Source: Paenibacillus nanensis (GTDB lineage: Bacteria; Bacillota; Bacilli; Paenibacillales; Paenibacillaceae). From it: DNA of 64,000 nt. Numbering within the stretch: position 1 is the first letter of the stretch; every line of letters starts with the position of its first letter. Positions 53,205 through 60,975 of the stretch are shown here, in pieces. The notes below the pieces were generated by a model, which saw only the letters and a program-made list of their open reading frames with translations, was not told the DNA's origin and searched no databases. Location of the stretch: contig NZ_QXQA01000002.1 in assembly GCF_003583765.1 (NCBI RefSeq), positions 620,001-684,000 on the forward strand, written 5' to 3'. The position numbers and the translations under genes were made by a program.

Positions 53205-53270
53205 TCAGTTCTTCGCAAGGAAGAGGCCCGGCATTTTATTTTGATCTATCCTTATCTTAGCTTTTTTTGT
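53205..53270 (-). repeat. Copy 2 of the CTTCGCAAGGAAG 3' element
   Basis: Contains the exact 13-mer at 53211-53223 and CCTTATCTTAGCTT, corresponding to copy 1 at 48826-48890. Confidence 0.5.
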
Positions 53271-53280
53271 AAAGGAAGCC

Positions 53281-53304
53281 GCCTGCGATAAATCCCTCGC
53301 AGGC
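53281..53304 (-). terminator. GC-rich hairpin downstream of the GH43/small-ORF unit
   Basis: An 8-bp perfect stem GCCTGCGA/TCGCAGGC (53281-53288 with 53297-53304) without a clear T-run; a possible terminator or mRNA-stabilising structure. Confidence 0.5.
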
Positions 53305-53332
53305 AGCCTCCATCGTTGTCAGTCTGTCCCCG

Positions 53333-53476
53333 TTATACATCGAATGTGCAACCCATAAGTATGCCGTGGGTAAGGGCAGATTCGCTGTTGGCCGTAGATT
53401 GCACCGTCGCCGAAGCATAGGTACTCCACCCTATGAACACGCCCCCCCTGACTGTTGTTTTCGAACTGTGCCTCAT
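53333..53476 (-). CDS. Small 47-codon ORF coupled to GH43 (or remnant of a longer gene)
   Basis: ATG 53476 overlaps the GH43 stop in an ATGA arrangement and the frame runs 47 codons to TAA. The product is rich in Ser, Thr and Gly (GVFIGWSTYASATVQS) and is not recognised. Immediately after it, another frame continues with LTTMEAACEGF, so the segment could instead be the decayed 3' end of a lost protein-coding gene. The ATGA overlap argues for translation; the lack of its own ribosome binding site means this would be by coupling. Confidence 0.35.
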   Translation of the reverse strand: MRHSSKTTVRGGVFIGWSTYASATVQSTANSESALTHGILMGCTFDV

Positions 53477-55008
53477 CCGTTCAACGGCTCATAATCGAAC
53501 CAATCAAAGCATGCCGGAGAACCTTGTCCCGATTCGCAGACCGCGTACATCGCAAGGATGACTCCCGTAAATCCGCCCGCTACCTCTGTTGAAAGCAGAT
53601 GCGATTCTCCGGAGCCCACATCCATAACGTCGGAAGAATTTTGCTGAATCTTGAAGTGGAACCACTCCGGCCGCGCTTCAACCTTAAGTATGACAGGTCC
53701 TACCGAGCACTCCAGCGTGCGCTCCGTACTCAAGGATCCTACGGTACGCCGGAATAGGATCACCTTGCGCCCTTCTTGGCGCTTAACAGCCAGATCGTAA
53801 TGATAGCTATCGTTCATAAATACGGTAAGTCCGGCTTCTTCGCCTTCGTGCTTCGGTTCGAAATTCAACAAGGCGGAAATGTTGCTGGACCAGTGGCGCA
53901 AACGACGGCCAACAAAGGCGGGGGCGCCGGAATCGCCCAGCGACGTCTTGTTTCCGCGCAATACAAGACTCCCTGGAGATTCGCCGAGCGACCAGCATGA
54001 CGGATCCGGATTCCGCAGGAACACCCAATCAAAGCTTAAGGTTGAATCGTCAAAATCATCTCGGGTTCCGTTCGTCTGCCACCGGACTTCCTTCAGCCGC
54101 GGAGCATCCATGACGCTCTCGATGCTTCCCCCATTGCCGATGATGGGCCAGCCGTCAGCCGTCCATGATACGGGCGCCAGGAACGTCTCCCTGCCCAAAT
54201 GATGCCGATAAGGATAGGAGACCGGTCTAATGCCCAGGAAAACCGCCCACCAGCTGCCGTCATGCGCCTGTACCAGATCGGCATGGCCTGTTGCATGAAT
54301 GCTGCTGTTCCGGCTTCTATGCGTCAGTATCGGGTTATGGGGGCATGGTTCGAAAGGTCCATATGGAGCGTCGCTTCTCGCAATCGTCACCATATGACCG
54401 TATTCCGTCCCCCCCTCGGCAATCAACAAGTAATAAAGCCCATTGATTTTGTAAAGATGAGGCGCCTCCGGATGCGCTCCGCCCGTTCCCTTCCAGATCA
54501 GACGGCTCTCCGTCAGCATTTGCCCGGTCGATATGTCAATTTCGCATTGATAAATGCCGTAGCCTTCACTGCCGGAATAAGTGGATTGAAAATATACGCT
54601 GCCATCTTCATCGAATAATAGAGAAGGATCGATGCCTCCCTGCGCGACCGGTATTATCTCGGACCAAGGGCCTTCCGGCTGTTGGCTGCGAACATAGAAG
54701 TTGCCGACCCCGCTCACATTCGTCGTGACCATATAGAACCAGCCGTCGTGGTAGCGGATCGTCGGAGCGTAAATCCCTCCCGATAACCAGGTGTTAGCCA
54801 GCGGCAATTGCTGCTCGGTCGTGAGGCAATGTCCGATCTGGCGCCAATTGACAAGATCCTTGCTATGAAATAAGGGAACTCCAGGGAAGTAGCCAAATGA
54901 GCTTGTGACCAAATAATAATCATCTTCGACCCGGCAAATGCTCGGATCGGGGTAAAAGCCTGGAATTACCGGATTGCTATACGTCGCGGCGCTGCTTGTT
55001 GTCACCAT
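53473..55008 (-). CDS. GH43 beta-xylosidase/alpha-L-arabinofuranosidase (XynB-like)
   Basis: ATG 55008 has AGGAG 7 bases upstream; the frame is open further but without a site. The 511-residue product is a typical two-domain GH43 enzyme of the subfamily 12 kind. The five-bladed propeller starts with NPVIPGFYPDPSI (base Asp), has GGIDPSLLFDEDG and the acid motif GAHPEAPHLYK. A C-terminal beta-sandwich (about 320-511, FDWFDYEP end) is the domain that closes the active site. There is no signal peptide. It trims xylose or arabinose from imported oligosaccharides. The 37-bp element lies 81 bases upstream of the start. Confidence 0.92.
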   Translation of the reverse strand: MVTTSSAATYSNPVIPGFYPDPSICRVEDDYYLVTSSFGYFPGVPLFHSKDLVNWRQIGHCLTTEQQLPLANTWLSGGIYAPTIRYHDGWFYMVTTNVSGVGNFYVRSQQPEGPWSEIIPVAQGGIDPSLLFDEDGSVYFQSTYSGSEGYGIYQCEIDISTGQMLTESRLIWKGTGGAHPEAPHLYKINGLYYLLIAEGGTEYGHMVTIARSDAPYGPFEPCPHNPILTHRSRNSSIHATGHADLVQAHDGSWWAVFLGIRPVSYPYRHHLGRETFLAPVSWTADGWPIIGNGGSIESVMDAPRLKEVRWQTNGTRDDFDDSTLSFDWVFLRNPDPSCWSLGESPGSLVLRGNKTSLGDSGAPAFVGRRLRHWSSNISALLNFEPKHEGEEAGLTVFMNDSYHYDLAVKRQEGRKVILFRRTVGSLSTERTLECSVGPVILKVEARPEWFHFKIQQNSSDVMDVGSGESHLLSTEVAGGFTGVILAMYAVCESGQGSPACFDWFDYEPLNG

Positions 55009-55088
55009 GTTACAACTCCTAATCATTCGAAAGTTTGATCGTACCGAAGCCCTTCCATTCGAATTATAAAACACGGCAAAAGCAAGCA

Positions 55089-55125
55089 CCTTGATTTTCG
55101 GGTCAATGAATAGCATGATCTAGCC
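55089..55125 (-). promoter_or_regulatory. Conserved 37-bp promoter element, copy C (GH43 gene)
   Basis: Begins CCTTGATTT and ends TAGCATGAT plus TAGCC, aligned without gaps to copies A and B. A TATAAT box (near 55062-55067) lies about 20 bases downstream on the minus strand, so the element covers the -35 region. Confidence 0.75.
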
Positions 55126-55159
55126 ATCTGTATGTCAAATGCATGGTTTAGCGAAAAAA

Positions 55160-55190
55160 AATTCCGCGAGCTTATAACGCTCGCGGAATT
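55160..55190 (-). terminator. Terminator of the second ABC importer operon
   Basis: A 12-bp perfect stem (55160-55171 with 55179-55190) is followed by seven T on the minus strand, just after the receptor stop codon. Confidence 0.92.
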
Positions 55191-55196
55191 GGATAC

Positions 55197-56897
55197 TTAT
55201 TTCGACCAAAGCTCAACGCGGTCCTTCACCATCTTTGAAAATTCTGCATTCATCTTCGCAACGCCTGCGTCTTCCAGGTCCTTCAGGAACTGATCGTAGA
55301 CCTTATCGAAATCTTCCGGCTTCGCCAGAATCGCTTCCGGTATGCGTTTCTTCATAATATCCTGCGTTTTCTGGAAAATAACGTTCGCCTCGGAGGTCGA
55401 ATCGAACGGAAGCGTCCATGCCGCGCCGTATTTGCGTTCAGGGAACGCATCATCGGAAGGCCACAGATCCTTGTAAGTCGTTGCGCCGTAAGCCGCCAGC
55501 GTCTTTTTGTCTTCCTCCGAGTAAGCGGCTTGGATCTGCTCAGGGAATGTCGTTGTGTAGTAATTGCCGGACGGATCCTTCACGCCGTCTCCGTAACGGG
55601 CGGATATGTTGTAGTTGCCGATACCCGTTGTTTTCACAAAAGTGTTGTTGTCATTCGTTTTCAGCTCCAGCAAATCGGCAGGAATGACGCGTTTGCCGTC
55701 TACCACATTGTAATGCTTGCCTTCAATCCCCCAGTTGAGAAGCACTTGGCCTTCATCGGAAGCAAGGTAGTCCAGGAATTTGATCAAACGAACCGGATCT
55801 TGAGCATCTTTTGTAATCGCAATCCCGAGGGCCGGAAGGTAACCCGTACCATGGAAGGAATGATCCTGGAACGTTTCATTCAAGGTTACAGGGAAACGAG
55901 CGTATGTCGCACCGAATTTGCCTTCGGCTTTCAATGCGTTCTCTGCCTGTCCATAGTCCCACGATTGGTCGATAAGACCCAGAACGCGGCCGGAAGCGAT
56001 TTTTGCTTTATATTGGTCGTATTTCTGGATGAAGCTTTCCGGGTCCAGCAAGCCGATATCGTTCATGTGATTCAGCCAACGGAAATATTCTCTTTCTTCG
56101 GGACGCTGGTAGTGCATGATTGCATCATACGTTTCTTGATTAATGAAGAACTCGCCATCGTCCGGTGCTCCAGTTGCGTAGAACGCAGGGTTTGTAACGG
56201 AAATGAGAATTTGCCATTCCCCGCCGTTAAGCGACAAACCGATATTCGGCTGGCCGTCTTCAGTGGTCGGGTTTTTCTCAAGATAGGCTTTGATTGCGGC
56301 TTCGAAGTCCTTAACGGTTTTGATCTCCGGATAGCCGGCTGCTTCAAGCACTTGGTGCTGCAATTGGAAACCGCTGCCCGAATCGAAGTACGTATGATCG
56401 ACGCCGGTCAGCGATAGCGTATAAATCGCGTCATCATCCTTGCTCCAACGAAGACGGTTATAATATTCGCCGTAAACCTTTTTAATGTTAGGAGCATGCT
56501 CTTCGATCAAAGGACGAAGATCGAGTAAAGCGCCTGCATCGACCATTTTGTTCGTAGCGCTGCCCGGAACGACCAGATCCGGATACTCATCGGTTGCTAC
56601 CATAAGCGCGAGCATTTCATCGCTGGAACCGCCGACAGGGAATTCCGGTTTAATGGTAATGCCTGTTTTTTCTTTAATAAATTTGCCGATATCGGATTGC
56701 ATGTCATCCCAGTTCGGGTTGTTGCCGGTTGCGAAGCGAATCGTCATGGGCTCAGCCGGCGGCTCGTTTGCTGCATTTGTTGTTTCTGGCGTCGTTGTGC
56801 CATTACCGCTATCCGTATTCGAAGTGCTGCATGCTGTGACGAATACGAATGTGAGTGCCAACATCAGACTAAGCGCCATTTGCATCTTTCTCTTCAT
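55197..56897 (-). CDS. Lipoprotein sugar-binding receptor of the second ABC importer
   Basis: The 566-residue receptor has a lipoprotein signal with lipobox VTAC (Cys about 23) and a Thr/Asn/Gly-rich linker, then a family 1 solute-binding fold of the LplA/YtcQ group. It is the last gene of a permease-permease-receptor operon bounded by a strong terminator. It lies between GH43 and GH16 genes, so xyloglucan or beta-glucan oligosaccharides are likely ligands (inference). Confidence 0.9.
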   Translation of the reverse strand: MKRKMQMALSLMLALTFVFVTACSTSNTDSGNGTTTPETTNAANEPPAEPMTIRFATGNNPNWDDMQSDIGKFIKEKTGITIKPEFPVGGSSDEMLALMVATDEYPDLVVPGSATNKMVDAGALLDLRPLIEEHAPNIKKVYGEYYNRLRWSKDDDAIYTLSLTGVDHTYFDSGSGFQLQHQVLEAAGYPEIKTVKDFEAAIKAYLEKNPTTEDGQPNIGLSLNGGEWQILISVTNPAFYATGAPDDGEFFINQETYDAIMHYQRPEEREYFRWLNHMNDIGLLDPESFIQKYDQYKAKIASGRVLGLIDQSWDYGQAENALKAEGKFGATYARFPVTLNETFQDHSFHGTGYLPALGIAITKDAQDPVRLIKFLDYLASDEGQVLLNWGIEGKHYNVVDGKRVIPADLLELKTNDNNTFVKTTGIGNYNISARYGDGVKDPSGNYYTTTFPEQIQAAYSEEDKKTLAAYGATTYKDLWPSDDAFPERKYGAAWTLPFDSTSEANVIFQKTQDIMKKRIPEAILAKPEDFDKVYDQFLKDLEDAGVAKMNAEFSKMVKDRVELWSK

Positions 56898-57025
56898 TTC
56901 GTTGAAGCCTCCCTTTTTCTAGTGCGTGATTTGAATGTATATAACAGGAAACCTGCTATTACCGTTATTAGTGCGTGTTCAAAAAGTCCGGTTTTCAGCA
57001 CCGAGAAGCTTGTATGAAGCCTCTA

Positions 57026-57919
57026 TTAGCTTTTTACTGCGCCAAGCGTCATTCCTTTGACAAAATACTTTTGAAGGAATGGATATACAAGCAAGATGGG
57101 GACGGTAACGACGATTGTAATCGCCATCTTGATGGATTCAGGCGATACCGCCGCCATTGCCTGCTGTGCGTTCGGGTCGCGGTAATTGCTGCCCGTCTGC
57201 GTAGATAACAGCACCTTCATCAGCTCGTACTGCAGCGTCGTATTTTCCGGATTCCTGTTATTGAACAAGTACGTATCGAACCAGGAATTCCAGTGTCCGA
57301 CAGCAATGAACAACGCGATTGTCGCCAATACGGGTTGACATAGCGGCAAAATAATTTTCCAAAATATAGTCCAATCATTTGCGCCGTCAATTTTAGCCGA
57401 TTCTTGAAGCGCGAACGGCAGTCCGTCGATATACGAGCGGATAACGAACACATTCCAAACGCTGAGCAGTGCAGGAACGAGGTAAACGGAGAAGGTACCG
57501 ATCAAGCCTAAGTATTTCATCAACAGGAAGCCCGGAATGAGTCCGCCGGAGAAATACATCGTGAGGGCGAACAAAACCGACATCCATCTTCTGCCTTGAA
57601 AATCGGGACGACTTAACGTATAAGCCATCATGGACGCCGCCGCGACACCGATTGCCGTACCGGCTACCGTCCGGATGACGGTGTTTTTAAAGCCGGTTAT
57701 CAAGCCCTCAAATCCGAAAATCGTTTCATAGTTTCGTAAGGTAAATTCTCGCGGGTAAATCGTCAGACCGCCTCGCACGGTATCCACCGAATCGTTGAAT
57801 GAAATCGCGAGCACGTTTAAAAACGGATATAAGGTTACAATGGCTACCATCGTCATGAATATATAGATGAATAGGTCGAATAGTTTATCGCCGATATTTT
57901 TTTGAACGACTCCCTGCAT
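57026..57919 (-). CDS. ABC sugar permease, LplC/YtcP type (second importer)
   Basis: A 297-residue membrane protein with six hydrophobic segments. The EAA loop reads QESAKIDGANDW...ILPLCQP and the C terminus FVKGMTLGAVKS is typical for the subfamily. AGGAGG lies 8 bases before the ATG, and the gene begins 12 bases after its partner permease. Confidence 0.9.
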   Translation of the reverse strand: MQGVVQKNIGDKLFDLFIYIFMTMVAIVTLYPFLNVLAISFNDSVDTVRGGLTIYPREFTLRNYETIFGFEGLITGFKNTVIRTVAGTAIGVAAASMMAYTLSRPDFQGRRWMSVLFALTMYFSGGLIPGFLLMKYLGLIGTFSVYLVPALLSVWNVFVIRSYIDGLPFALQESAKIDGANDWTIFWKIILPLCQPVLATIALFIAVGHWNSWFDTYLFNNRNPENTTLQYELMKVLLSTQTGSNYRDPNAQQAMAAVSPESIKMAITIVVTVPILLVYPFLQKYFVKGMTLGAVKS

Positions 57920-57931
57920 TTGCAGCGCCTC

Positions 57932-58891
57932 CTATATGACTGTTTCTTTGGTGACTCTCTTGTATATTCCGTTCGCGATAAACACTAGCAGGATGCTGAC
58001 TACGGAATTGAATATACCGATTGCCGTACCGTACGAGTATCGGCTCATTTGAATACCGTACTTAAGCGCATACAGATCGAACACCTCTGAATAATCAGAC
58101 ACAAGAGGGTTGCCAAGCAAGAACTGTTTCTCGAAGCCGATGCTGATTAAGTGGCCAATCGACAAGATGAAGAGGACCATGAAGGTTGTACGAATGCCAG
58201 GCAGCGTGATATGCCACATCTTGCGGAATCTGCCTGCGCCGTCAACCGTTGACGCTTCGTAAAGCTCGGGATCGATGCCAGCCATCGCTGCCAGGAAAAT
58301 AATCGAGTTCCAGCCCATTTCCTTCCATAAATCCGAAACGGTTACAATTCCCCAGAACAAATTGCCTTTAGCCATAAACTGAATCGGCTGGTCGATAATG
58401 TTAAGCCACATGAGCAATTGGTTCACCGCTCCGCCGTCTGTCGAAAGCATCTTATACACGAGTCCGGAAACGACAACCCATGAAACAAAGTGAGGCAAAT
58501 ACGAAATCGTTTGAACCGACCGTTTGAAAAACTGGCCTTTCATCTCGTTTAACAATAATGCGAATATAACAGGGACCGTGAAGCCTACAAGGAGTCCCAT
58601 CGTACTCATGGCCAGCGTATTTCGAAGAACAATATAAAATCTTTCATCCTGGAATAATTCAATAAAATTCGAAAATCCTACCCATTTCTGATCGAAAATA
58701 GTATCCTTTGGCTTATAATTTTGAAAAGCGGTAACCCAGCCCCATACAGGCACATAACTGAAAATAAAAATCCATATGACGAATGGAAGTGACATCATGT
58801 ACAAGTAACGCTGCTGGAATGCTTTGAACCAGAACCGGTTTCTTTTGAGCGTTGGCCCTTCTTCCGGGGTCATCTCTGTTAGCGGTTTCAT
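57932..58891 (-). CDS. ABC sugar permease, LplB type (second importer)
   Basis: ATG 58891 is preceded by AGGAGG at 7 bases; a longer frame to 58951 would run across the cre box. The 319-residue membrane protein has a cytoplasmic basic N terminus, a first helix MSLPFVIWIFIFSYVPVWG and the EAA loop YEASTVDGAGRF...ITLPGIRT. It is the first gene of the importer operon. No ATPase is encoded nearby. Confidence 0.9.
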   Translation of the reverse strand: MKPLTEMTPEEGPTLKRNRFWFKAFQQRYLYMMSLPFVIWIFIFSYVPVWGWVTAFQNYKPKDTIFDQKWVGFSNFIELFQDERFYIVLRNTLAMSTMGLLVGFTVPVIFALLLNEMKGQFFKRSVQTISYLPHFVSWVVVSGLVYKMLSTDGGAVNQLLMWLNIIDQPIQFMAKGNLFWGIVTVSDLWKEMGWNSIIFLAAMAGIDPELYEASTVDGAGRFRKMWHITLPGIRTTFMVLFILSIGHLISIGFEKQFLLGNPLVSDYSEVFDLYALKYGIQMSRYSYGTAIGIFNSVVSILLVFIANGIYKRVTKETVI

Positions 58892-58928
58892 CTGTGCTCC
58901 TCCTAGCTTCTTATGCTTCCTCTTTGCA

Positions 58929-58942
58929 TGTAATCGCTTACT
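58929..58942. promoter_or_regulatory. cre-like box upstream of the second importer operon
   Basis: TGTAATCGCTTACT matches the CcpA consensus at 13 of 14 positions and lies 38 bases before the LplB-type start. Confidence 0.65.
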
Positions 58943-59071
58943 CTCTCGCATTTGTACTTATCATAATCGATAGTGCCCCTTCCATTGCACCCGATAAAGT
59001 AAACCTAAAATCATATCAAAACAAACTTTTTCAAACCTTTTCATAACCAGTAGTTACGAGCTGAAAAACGC

Positions 59072-59127
59072 AAAAAAACACCATCAATCTTCGATTTCAT
59101 AGAATCGAATTGTTGATGGCGCTTTTT
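59072..59127 (-). terminator. Terminator of the GH16 gene
   Basis: A stem of CCATCAA/TTGATGG (59081-59087 with 59113-59119), with an inner hairpin, is followed by seven T on the minus strand. Confidence 0.85.
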
Positions 59128-59131
59128 TCCA

Positions 59132-59848
59132 TTAATTGCTTGTATATTTTACCCAGTCATAATACGCATATATCGGATTCGCCCCGTTATAGCTGCCTAA
59201 CCAAGCATCTACGCCTGTACCGTTCCACAGATTCATCATGATTTTACCTGGCGTCTTCGGAATATTGGAAGTTGCTGTATGCTTCAATACGCCGTCAACG
59301 TACCACTTGATGTATCCCGGCTGCCAGTCGAATGCGTAGGTGTGAAATCCTTGAGAAGCATCGAAGCCGAGATCAACAATCTTCTCGTGGCCTCCCACGC
59401 CGTTCGTATAGTAGTTGAATTGAACCTTCCTTGTATCTTTTCCTAGGAACTCGATATCGATTTCATCCCATTGTGTTCCGTCACTAGGACCGGTGTAAGT
59501 AAAGAAGGAGGAAACGATGCCTACATTTTTGGCCGGTTTCATACTGACCTCGTACTTTCCATAACCGTATTTATTCGTGGATCTATACTCGGCGCAATCA
59601 AATTTGTTGTAGGAAGGACTCGTGATTTTCAGCTCCAGTTGTCCAGCGCTTGTAAAGTTCGCGTTCTTCGCCCTCCAGGTACAATTAAACATTGCTCCGT
59701 TGGAATACCCATCTGCTTTTTGCCAAGTACTGGTGTTGTGCCAACTCATTGGCTCGTAGAATACCCATGCTGCCGAGGCGGATGCTGCAAGAATCACTGA
59801 CAGTAACAAGGAAGCGATTACCGAGATCCTGAACTTTTTGGCCATCAT
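59132..59848 (-). CDS. Secreted GH16 lichenase (endo-beta-1,3-1,4-glucanase)
   Basis: The 238-residue protein has a signal peptide ([16 protein letters not shown]) and the compact GH16 jelly roll of Bacillus/Paenibacillus lichenases such as BglS. The catalytic motif DEIDIEFLG carries nucleophile Glu129 and acid/base Glu133 (numbered from the first ATG). Motifs [18 protein letters not shown] and [14 protein letters not shown] are as in that family. AGGAGG precedes two consecutive ATG codons; the second (59845) has the better spacing. It depolymerises mixed-linkage beta-glucan outside the cell. A cre box lies 56 bases upstream. Confidence 0.95.
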   Translation of the reverse strand: MMAKKFRISVIASLLLSVILAASASAAWVFYEPMSWHNTSTWQKADGYSNGAMFNCTWRAKNANFTSAGQLELKITSPSYNKFDCAEYRSTNKYGYGKYEVSMKPAKNVGIVSSFFTYTGPSDGTQWDEIDIEFLGKDTRKVQFNYYTNGVGGHEKIVDLGFDASQGFHTYAFDWQPGYIKWYVDGVLKHTATSNIPKTPGKIMMNLWNGTGVDAWLGSYNGANPIYAYYDWVKYTSN

Positions 59849-59903
59849 AATTCCTCCTAATTATAAGAATGGATTACACTGTAATGCTAACAATTAGAAG
59901 GAA

Positions 59904-59917
59904 TGAAAGCGATATCA
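59904..59917. promoter_or_regulatory. cre box upstream of GH16
   Basis: TGAAAGCGATATCA fits all 14 positions of the degenerate CcpA consensus TGWNANCGNTNWCA. Confidence 0.7.
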
Positions 59918-59984
59918 AAATCACAACTTATGTACTAAAAAATTATCTACTTTTACCTTTCCAAGGTACATGCAGAACAAAGAA

Positions 59985-60018
59985 AAGAGGCATATCCCGG
60001 TTCATTGGGATGCCTCTT
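59985..60018 (-). terminator. Terminator of the GH43 pair
   Basis: A 9-bp outer stem (59985-59993 with 60010-60018) and a CCC/GGG inner stem lie 37 bases past the stop codon; on the minus strand TTTTC follows. Confidence 0.75.
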
Positions 60019-60054
60019 AAACTAATCCGGACCAATAAAGTTCTTCACCATATT

Positions 60055-60975
60055 CTATCGATCTTCCGCCCTAAGATTCAACTCAAACTCCATGTCGCGA
60101 TCGCAGATCAGTACCCCGTCCACTACCTCCAGCTTGGCCGCCTGAATGGAGGAGCGGCGCCATTCATAATGGTTCGACTCCTCATGATGCCCATTCACGC
60201 GGCCGGGATGTGTAAAATAAAAGATATACCCCTCATCTCCTTGCACGACCACATCCGCGTGAAGGCCGATCGTCCCGTCATCCTCGCGTCTGCCAGGCTG
60301 GTCGAGAATGAGGCCGTTCCGCTCCCATGCCGTAAGATCATCGGAACGGAACACGCCTTGTCCTCTCCACTCGTCTACGATCATCCAATAATAGCCGCCC
60401 AGGCGGAAAACATTCGGTCCTTCGTGTCCTCTTTCGGTAATCACCGGACCAATCGGCTGCCACTCATACAGATCCTTGCTCTCGGCAGCATAGGTATGAT
60501 TCCGCTGCTTAAACCACATTCGGAACATCCCGTTCGGCAGCTGGTACACGCAAGCATCGATTACGTTCTCCTCGCTGATCCCAAGCGTGGACTGGAACGC
60601 CCAACGAATCAGGTCGGGGCTTGTATAATGCCGGATACGAGCCTTGCCCGTCCAATCCACAGGCACGCCATGGACGTACGTAACATACATGTGGTACAGC
60701 CCATCATGCCAAATGATTTCCGGCGCCCAGAACGTATTTCTGCCCCATTCCGTTTCGAGCCCCTGCAGGGTTCCACGGTATAACCAAGTAGATCCGCCAT
60801 CCGATGAAGAAGCAACACCGAGATCGGTGCCATGCACCCATCCGAATTTCGGCCCATCCTGCGTCGCGCGGCGGTTCGTATAGATCATCCACCATTCCTT
60901 GGCCTGCCGATTCCATACGACTACGGGATCCGCCGCTCCGTCATAGATGGGATCTCTAAACAATGGCGATTTCAT
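60055..60975 (-). CDS. GH43-like glycosidase, single-propeller form
   Basis: The 306-residue cytoplasmic protein is a five-bladed-propeller glycosidase of the GH43/GH32/GH117 superfamily. DGAADPVVVW supplies the N-terminal aspartate, WAPEIIWHDGLYHMYVTY lies in a middle blade, and RGHEGPNVFRLGGYYWMIVDEW carries the predicted acid glutamate. It lacks the C-terminal beta-sandwich of the other two GH43 proteins here. ATG 60975 overlaps the stop of the upstream GH43 by 4 bases (ATGA), so the pair is translationally coupled. Substrate not determined. Confidence 0.8.
   Translation of the reverse strand: MKSPLFRDPIYDGAADPVVVWNRQAKEWWMIYTNRRATQDGPKFGWVHGTDLGVASSSDGGSTWLYRGTLQGLETEWGRNTFWAPEIIWHDGLYHMYVTYVHGVPVDWTGKARIRHYTSPDLIRWAFQSTLGISEENVIDACVYQLPNGMFRMWFKQRNHTYAAESKDLYEWQPIGPVITERGHEGPNVFRLGGYYWMIVDEWRGQGVFRSDDLTAWERNGLILDQPGRREDDGTIGLHADVVVQGDEGYIFYFTHPGRVNGHHEESNHYEWRRSSIQAAKLEVVDGVLICDRDMEFELNLRAEDR

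Larger units (their letters stand above)
52975..53332 (-). other. Regulatory and 3' spacer between GH74 and the small ORF
   Basis: This holds, in order, the cre box, the 37-bp element, the second CTTCGCAAGGAAG repeat and a GC-rich hairpin. A decayed coding fragment (about 27 codons at 53257-53340, MYNGDRLTTMEAACEGF) may also be present. Confidence 0.5.

Noticed and set aside
56975..57010. Possible mobile-element end in the spacer before the second receptor gene (TGTTCAAAAAGTCCGG)
   Set aside because: Single copy in the window, no paired end and no transposase; cannot be supported.
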